A stretch of DNA of 24,544 bases from Apostichopus californicus (taxonomy: Eukaryota; Echinodermata; Holothuroidea; Aspidochirotida; Stichopodidae). The notes beneath the pieces were generated by a model. It saw only the letters and a list, made by a program, of their open reading frames with translations. It searched no databases and was not told the DNA's origin. The stretch lies in contig JAIPMN010005639.1 in the NCBI GenBank assembly GCA_020650975.1, positions 1 to 24,544 of the forward strand. The letters are read 5' to 3'. Every line of letters starts with the position of its first letter. The stretch's first letter is position 1. The translations under genes and the position numbers were made by a program. Shown in pieces: positions 10,996 through 18,200 of the stretch.

Positions 10996-11438
10996 CATAG
11001 GCGTAGGAGGCGGGGGGGCTGGGGGCTGCAGTGGGGGGGCTGCAGCCCCCCAACCAATTTTTTGGGTGAAAATTAGGGCAATATGCTGAGAATTTTTCGG
11101 GCACCTACTGAAAGAAAAATAATTTGCATTGTGTTTTTCAATGGTTAAACTTATATTTTTCTTATCATTATTATTGTAACGACTTTCCCAATAACTATAA
11201 CCAATATGGAACGGTTATAACACGGAAAATGATTGTATGTTATTGGCATGCGATGTTATAACTGATGCATGCCTATATGATATGTACATAAACAGGTGGA
11301 ATGTGCGCGGAGCACGCGAAAAACGTTTTGGTTATATTTTTCAGGCAAGTCGTTACAGCCCCAAATTTTGGTTATATTTTTCGGGCAAGTCGTTACAGCC
11401 CCCCCCCCCCCAAATCAAATTGGGCTCCTACGCCTATG
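10996..11438. mobile_element. Non-autonomous hAT-like inverted-repeat element, 443 bp
   Basis: The ends are perfect 14-bp inverted repeats, CATAGGCGTAGGAG at 10996-11009 and CTCCTACGCCTATG at 11425-11438. An exact 8-bp target duplication GCTGTGGA flanks the element at 10988-10995 and 11439-11446. TIRs starting CA with an 8-bp duplication fit the hAT superfamily. The interior has G-rich and C-rich subterminal arms (GGGGGGCTGCAGCCCCCC near 11034) and a 40-bp tandem duplication at 11326-11405. There is no transposase. Confidence 0.9.
11326..11405. repeat. 40-bp tandem duplication inside the hAT-like element
   Basis: Two units starting TTTTGGTTATATTTTTC at 11326 and 11366, each ending CAAGTCGTTACAGCCCC, differing at one base near the middle (CAGG or CGGG). 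A C tract follows the second. Confidence 0.9.
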
Positions 11439-12459
11439 GCTGTGGAACATGTCCAGTAGACAACTAGTTGTTTACATCAAACTCAAATTGCACTGGAACT
11501 AGAATAGGGCCTATCCCCACATAGGTAAAATGATAAACTGCTATCACCCCCAAAGCTGGTGTTCTGTTCACAAACCTACTTGACATACTGGTCATTTTCA
11601 TTTTGCTACAGTTTATCAATCAACCAAATTTGCTGTTCGAACGACCAAAATGTAAGGCCTGCTTTTAGGAAGCAGAACCAGAGAAATTCCTTAAAAATTT
11701 ATCCCTGCAACTATAGTACTTGCTTGAGATGAAAAGGAAAGATCATCACTCTTCTCTGACTCAGGGAATTTGACCTTTGACCAAATGTACAAATGTTTTA
11801 GCTGCATATATTAGGATGTACATGTACATACCAAGTAGGAAGTCCTGAATTTGCACAAATATTTTCCATGATCCCCCTGCATGTACCTTTCAATATACAT
11901 CTTGCAAACATTCCCATAATTTCTCCGATGGAGCTACCTTGCTATTAAAACAGTAGCCTGGCTTTCTCTTTGCATTTGAAGTAAAAGTAGCAAGTAATGA
12001 AAATCAGCCAATGGAATTTACGTACAGTATTACATGAAGCTAGCATGTGCACAATGTAGGCATGTGCAGAAACTGAATGACACATTTAATAGGTTCTTGA
12101 AAGGCCAAACATGCACGTCTTGGGAAGCACTCGATCCCCTCATTCCCCCCTCCCTCCTCCCAGTATATATGAGTACAAACTAAAGGACAAATGTTTACCC
12201 AATGTTTAAGGAGTCAGTATTCCTTAACTGACCATATTATGAGAAACCTTTACCCCATCATTGTTAAATAAGGAGATGGTTCTTAGGTGCTTTAATAGTT
12301 ACTAACTGCACCAAGCCATGAACAAAACTGTTAACGTCTCTGCATCCCACATAATCAAATGAGTAGATAGTGAAATCGTATGAAGAATCAGGTCATTATG
12401 GTATAGATTTTGTAGCATAGTGATCATGAAATTTAAGGAAAGTCAACCAACAAACTTAG

Positions 12460-12707
12460 AAGTGTTAGCTCAGTGGTTAACGCCGGTGCCTTCCAATCAT
12501 AACTTATAATAGGTCCCCTGTTCGAGTCACTCCAAGATTAATGTATGTCGTCCAGTTACAGAGTTGTTGACAATGACAATTCATAATCAAATATGATCGT
12601 AAGAGACTGACTTCAGTCAGCTTGCGGCTTTGAAAAGCCAATGAGGCTTCTTCGCAATTCCTGCTTGCAGTCCTGAGGATCTAAAATACATACAATACAT
12701 GTATACA
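12460..12707 (+). repeat. tRNA-derived SINE, copy B (plus orientation)
   Basis: The most complete head in plus orientation. Box A is TTAGCTCAGTGGTTAACG, the anticodon-arm-like stretch is GTGCCTTCCAATCA, and box B is GTTCGAGTCACTCC. The TGCCTTCCAA stretch suggests a glycine tRNA (TCC) ancestor. The body hairpin CTGACTTCAGTCAG and GGCTTTGAAAAGCC keep their stems. The tail is CTAAAATACATACAATACA. Confidence 0.9.
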
Positions 12708-14020
12708 ATAAGATAGGTGACACAAAAAGCAAATATGACTGGGCACAAAAACCAATTGACTTAACTGATCCACTCTCAACCCCAGTTCCCTTGCATCACG
12801 ACTGAGACCGTGTGATTATGACGATGTTACATCAAATATGTCATCACGAGTCCCTAAGTTGGATTGGTAGATACAACACATGATCTTAGCCAAAATGCAT
12901 GTAGGCCTATGGTAGGCCTAACTGTAGTGTTAGGCTCGGCTGCATTTGTTTTGAGTAACAGGGCTATATTAATCTTCGTGTTATGTGCACTTGACGTATT
13001 GGTATTTACTTGCGGTTTACACTGAAATCTAAATTCTTACTTACACATTCCTGCTTTTAATGATTCCTGTATGGTAGTCCTAAACTTCATTGATGGTGGC
13101 ATTTGCAGCAGTACAGTAAGTTAGTCCCACCGATCTCTACACAGTGATTAGTCCCTTGGAATACAGGCCGCGTGTGTTGAATGGACGGGAAGTCCCCTTC
13201 TAAACTATTACGTAATATTAAAACGCGCCTACCTAGAATACATTCTAAAATCATGCATTGCAGCACACATCACAACAAAACAAGACTATGAACATCATTA
13301 TCTAGGCTACAGTACACAAGCAAATAACCAACAGACTTGGACTGGGTAGCCCTCTGTCTGTGAGTCTGCTTTACAAGGCGGTGATGAGACAGTTGCTGTT
13401 AACTAGCCTAGTTGCAAATGAACATAGACCTAAAGTTTTTGTAACCTGCAGAGCAAACTAACTAGGCTAGGCCTAAGTTAGGACAAGGTAATGGTAGCCT
13501 AAGTTCGTAAACATAGATATTAATAGGCCAAGTTATTAACACAACGTACGCAGGAAGCATCAGCATTAAGCACATACAGTATGTTTGGATGGCCATAGGA
13601 CCAAAGTTAAGTATTTTGACTAATTGCCCCCCCCCCCCCATTCTTTAAAGGAGTGGATCACAGTATAGTAGATGGTCTGTGATATCATAACAGCAAATGT
13701 TCGTCATTAGCTTGTTTCTAACAGTATCCATTTCGTCAAAAGACTGTATATTCCATACATTGTAGGTTTTTTCAGTAAGGATCGACCTTCAAATATCCAA
13801 TGTTTAATATGGGCTAAAGCTGTGAAGTCACTCATAGCTTCAAAATACATGCTTTAAAGGTGATAAAAACTGGGGATTTGTAGTGACCTCATACTAGTAA
13901 AGACTAATATTCTGACACCCTCTGTGAAATAACTAGTCAAACTACCTTTCCCAAATTTCCTATTTATTTTTTCAAACCTACTGTGTTGGAGGCCATTATG
14001 TAACAAGGGCGTTTCCAAAA

Positions 14021-14028
14021 TGACGTCA
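14021..14028. promoter_or_regulatory. CRE-type site TGACGTCA
   Basis: A perfect palindromic CREB/ATF consensus, about 90 bases before the THAP-like ATG and 1.05 kb before the PIGM start. It may have been the transposon's own promoter element. Any role in PIGM or PIGN expression is inference. Confidence 0.35.
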
Positions 14029-14119
14029 GCGTGCCACATTGTAAGTTAAACAATTCCCCTTTCTGCATATGAATATTTTGTACACTTGCTCTTGGAGATT
14101 GTTCGTAAATTAGTTCAAA

Positions 14120-14209
14120 ATGCCGGAGTGCCAAGCATTTGGTTGTGTAAACAGGAGAGGGGAAGAAGGAGCAGGGAATGGAAAAGTATATTATGTTATT
14201 CCTGACTAG
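14120..14209 (+). pseudogene. THAP-like zinc-finger N-terminal fragment
   Basis: Starting at ATG 14120, 29 codons read MPECQAFGCVNRRGE and then GKVYYVIPD before TAG at 14207. M-P-x-C-x4-C-x-N-R followed by an aromatic-x-x-P motif is the signature opening of a THAP domain. The second C and the H of the C2CH site are not found in frame. Past the stop, a shifted frame with EKRKYKRH looks like decayed continuation. Probably transposase-derived, inside the TTAA-flanked element. Confidence 0.5.
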
Positions 14210-14554
14210 AAAAGTTTTCCAGAGAAAAGAGAAAGTACAAAAGGCACAAAAGCACCAGGCTTGCCCTCTGTCGCAGAACTGTTACTAGTGTTGGCAGTAT
14301 TCTAGCATCATATACTAACTGCCACAGATGTGATCTGTTTAGCAAGCTCATAGTCTCTTTGTCTTAGTTCCTCCACTGTGTATTCAGTCTAGATTTGAAA
14401 GCAGTCAAGTCCAATGGCATCCATGTTCTCTTTTTTACAAAAATGACCAAACCCAGAAAGTGTTTCTGAAGAAACATTTGACTACATATTGCCTTAGGTG
14501 TCGTGAACGGCGCATAGGAAATGTATGTGTTGATATGCGATATGTGGCTGGCTT

Positions 14555-14594
14555 ACGTCACTGAAACAAGCGGGACGTCACTGAAACAAGCGGG
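14555..14594. repeat. 20-bp tandem duplication with CRE half sites
   Basis: ACGTCACTGAAACAAGCGGG occurs twice without interruption, at 14555-14574 and 14575-14594. Each unit starts with the ACGTCA half site. Confidence 0.9.
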
Positions 14595-15081
14595 AACTGT
14601 TGAAATTCAAATAAAATGGCGAATGCCATGGGTGACAATTAAAACAATTCTTGAAACAAATGTTTTCCAGCATTCGTGTTGCTTATGTCAAAAAGAGCGT
14701 ACTGCAAAATGGTATTCTATAAGCACAATAGTCAAGGATATATTTCTCCTTTAAGTATGCGGGAATTCCATGTTAGAAAGTGTGTATATAGATTTTGCAA
14801 AGTACCATTTCAAAATTATTTTGCAGTAAAATATCAATTTTGAGTTTCTTTTGTTATTTATCCTAATGGTTAAAAGTCTGATCTTTTCTTATTGTATGAG
14901 ATAGTTCCACATTATTAGAGAGTATAGATTTGGAAAATATTCACCAAAATTGCTGCAAATTCCTCCTTTATTGACCATGCAGTCAATAATTCTCAAAAAT
15001 TCATGTTTCCATTTCAGGCCTGAAGTATGATTGTAATTTTGCAAGAACAGTAAATTAACCCTGGAAGCAGAATATTTGACC

Positions 15082-15240
15082 ATGTTACCCACTACCTCTC
15101 TACCTGTACTACTGGGTCTGGCATTGGTCGCTCGTCTTACCCTCATTGTTTATGGAGAATGGCAGGATAGGGTGATGCTCGTTAAGTACACGGACATTGA
15201 TTACAGCGTGTTCACAGATGCAGCAAGATATGCATGGGAG
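15082..15240 (+). CDS. PIGM: PIGM coding exon 1
   Basis: Residues 1-53: the first membrane helix and the lumenal loop with the DXD motif (Asp38, Asp40). It ends in phase 0 at GAG before the donor GTATGT. I chose ATG at 15082 because it is the first ATG of this frame, is in good context (ACCATG), and gives an N-terminus about as long as in other PIGM proteins. Confidence 0.95.
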
Positions 15241-18200
15241 GTATGTCATATTACAAGGATCGAACTAAGTATTTTTAATGCAACACATCCAAGTGCATAC
15301 AGTGATAAAAATGTATGTATGTATGTATTTTAGATCCTCCTGCAAGCAGGAACTCGCGAAGAAGCCTCATTGGCTTATCAAAGCCGCAAGCTGACCGAAG
15401 TCAGTCTCTTGGATTCATATTTAACGTCCATGATTATGAATTGTCAATTGTCAACAACTCTGTAACTAGACGAAATACATTATATCTTTGGAGTGATTTC
15501 AACCGGGGACCTTATGATTGGAAGGCACCGGCGTTAACCACTGAGCTAATTAACACTCCGAAAAATAAAAGTTTAAATTATTTTTAAAAGTGAAATCTTG
15601 GTTATGACAGTCATTGTTTTACACTGCTACGATGCTGACAGAAGCAACTCTTAGTTAAGAATGTAAATATCCTTGTATGAAAAATTCATCATTTATGTGC
15701 TGCTTTGAGGTTATTGATGTTTGGTCACATTTTGCTCACGTAACTGGTACAATTTCAACTAAAGTTTATACCCCCGCAACATATTGCATACATATGGTGG
15801 ATGTAGCCAGTCAGTTTGAACAGCTAATTGTCAAACTAACAAATTTCCATGGTAGCGAGTTGAATCAGTGACTTGTTCATAATGGTTGAAATAATTGATT
15901 TCAATTCTGAGAGACGAGGAATCATGTTACACTGCTTGGTAACGTACAGTAGTTACTTGCCAACAGCTGTTTGTTACTTGGGATGTAAAGCTTTGAGGCC
16001 CTGCCTACTTCACCAGGCTTAAAGTTAAACATTTAACAGTCATGAGTAGCCTGATGCTTTGCATTTGAAAGACTGCAATGTGTAATCCTGTGTAATCTTG
16101 TGTGATTCGATTCGATGGAGTATTTAAACCAGCTTCAATTTGTATATATTTTAAAGTTTGTTGAAATTGAGAATCTTTGGGCTAATTCAGCTGCATCACT
16201 ACTGTCATGAGAACTGTTAGGTGTTACACTGACTTAGTATTGTAGTACTCACATTAATAACAGTACTGCTGGAGACTAATTTCAATCTACTTGATAATAT
16301 TTTACAGTGAGGTAAATCAGGTAATTGTTAACTGTATTAATCAGTCATTGCATGTGTTTAAACATGTAAATGCCTTAACTCAGATTTCAGTATCTCAATT
16401 ATTTAACATTTGTGAGATACTGTATCAGAATACAATAGAAAGCCCTCATCCTATACTGTATTGTTCAAATTAACGTAAATGATTCCTTGATGAAATTGAT
16501 ATTTGACTTGTGTTAACTCATAAACAGCATCAAAAAAATAAAAAATAATAAAAAATAAATAAATAATAAATAAATTTTAAAAAAATTTAAAAAAAATAAA
16601 AAACTTATAAACAGCATCATATAAGTCTCTCTTGCTTTGTTAATTTTGTTTGCCATTTTCATTACAGGGGCATTCACCGTACGAGAGGGCGACTTATCGC
16701 TACACACCCCTGCTAGCCTGGTTACTTACACCAAACATTTGGCTACATTCTACATTTGGGAAACTTCTGTTCTGTTGCTTTGATCTCTTAGCAGGATTTC
16801 TTATATATCGTATTATAAGCAGACTCACTTTGAATAAAAATTTGATAGCAGGATCACTCATTTTATGGCTTTTCAATCCCTTGACTCTAGTCGTGTCCAG
16901 TCGTGGGAATGCTGAGTCGATAATGTCATTTCTAGTGCTTGCCACTCTGGACCTATTCATATCAGGGAAATACGCATTGAGTGCAATAGTCTGGGCTATA
17001 TCAGTCCATTTTAAAATCTATCCTATCACCTATGCCCTCCCAATGTACTTATCAATAAGAGGGCACACCGGTGAAACTCAAATCCAAGAGGCTACTGTCA
17101 ACAGGACCATATGGAAAGCGTTACAAGACATCCTTAAACTATTCCGACCAAATGTGGAAAGGATTAAGTTCTTTTTGGTTTCTCTGACCACCTTTACATT
17201 CCTGACCCTTGGATTTTATTATTGGTAAGTCTAAGTGAAACATTTAATATCAGTTCTGATGGGGGTAGTATTGGGACTGTCTGTAGCAATTTATTTACCC
17301 ATCTATGTGACCAAAGCTTCATCTTTGCAAGTGATACATACAGTAGGGATTTCACTTCTATTTCCCATTGATGCAACACTTTCCCCTAACTGTGTAAATA
17401 CCTATACTCATTCCCTTCCCATTCCTGTAACCACATGCAAAGGCAGAATGAAAAAGAAGAAAAAAAATCTTTATTATTTGAAATTAAAGTTGATCAATCT
17501 ACTCAAAATGCTGCTTTTTGACTTGCAATTTAATTTTTTTTTTGTCTCACTTTCCGTTTCAACCTTTTTGACAGTTACGGCTGGGAATTCCTTCAGGAGA
17601 CTTATCTCCACCATTTGACCCGAAGTGACACGAGACATAACTTCTCTCCGTTTTTCTACTTGCTTTATCTGACGTCAGCTTGGACACAGTTGCAGAAAAT
17701 TCTTAGTTTGGTGGTTTTCATCCCCCAGGCAATTTTACTCGTCGTCATGGCGATGAAGTATTACGAGGATCTTCCATTTTGTTGGTTTCTGCAAACATTT
17801 GTCTTTGTATCTTTCAACAAAGTTTGTACCTCGCAGGTAAGCATGTTTACGTGGTAACAATTCTTTGGCTTGCTTTGATAGGTTACTGAAATACCTGGTC
17901 CGATGAAAATGATGTTTTGAGTAAGTAAAGCAAAGTTGACTGTCCAGAATGAATCTTTCCGAAACTGACATTGGGGTCACAGGATTCTGCACCCCTTCTG
18001 CATGTGGCCCTGGTTCTACCAAACTGTTGAAAAGACGGTCCCTGAAAAAAAAAAAACAGTTGGTTGTGTTTAGTGACTATTGGAAGTAATTTGATCATGC
18101 AACATCTTTGAAATAGTGTATTTCTGGTTACTGCTGATCCTTGTAGAAACCCATTATATCAACAACGCTTGCATTGTGTCAGCAATGTATGGCATTTGGA

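Larger units (their letters stand above)
13858..14750 (+). mobile_element. Possible TTAA-flanked (Kolobok-like) element with THAP relic
   Basis: TTAA at 13854-13857 and 14751-14754 flanks ends that are imperfect inverted repeats: AGGTGATAAAAAC on the left, and AGGAGAAATATAT on the right read in reverse complement. Inside is a THAP-like N-terminus at 14120 with an early stop. Kolobok transposons have TTAA target sites and THAP-domain transposases, so an internally deleted copy is plausible. The end match is short, so the call is tentative. Confidence 0.4.
10872..15081. other. Divergent intergenic region between PIGN and PIGM
   Basis: About 4.2 kb between the two start codons. Both genes have a candidate splice acceptor close upstream of their ATG (10897 for PIGN, 15017 for PIGM), so leader exons and promoters probably lie here, but I cannot place them. 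Most recognisable content is transposon-derived: the hAT-like element 10996-11438, the SINE 12460-12707 and the TTAA-flanked element 13858-14750. The stretch 12780-13850 is free of named repeats. It contains ATTACGTAAT (13206-13215) and CG-containing segments around 13165-13235, a possible promoter zone. Confidence 0.55.

Noticed and set aside
12460..12540. tRNA gene from box A and box B at the SINE head
   Set aside because: The anticodon stem does not pair properly, and the segment continues into a SINE body repeated four times. Treated as a SINE head.
13178..13190. NF-kappaB-like GGGAAGTCCCC
   Set aside because: A single near-consensus 10-mer is expected by chance, and nothing links it to a promoter.
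15315..15587. Plus-strand open frame of 90 codons
   Set aside because: Antisense of SINE copy C. A similar frame appears over copy D, so it comes from the repeat.
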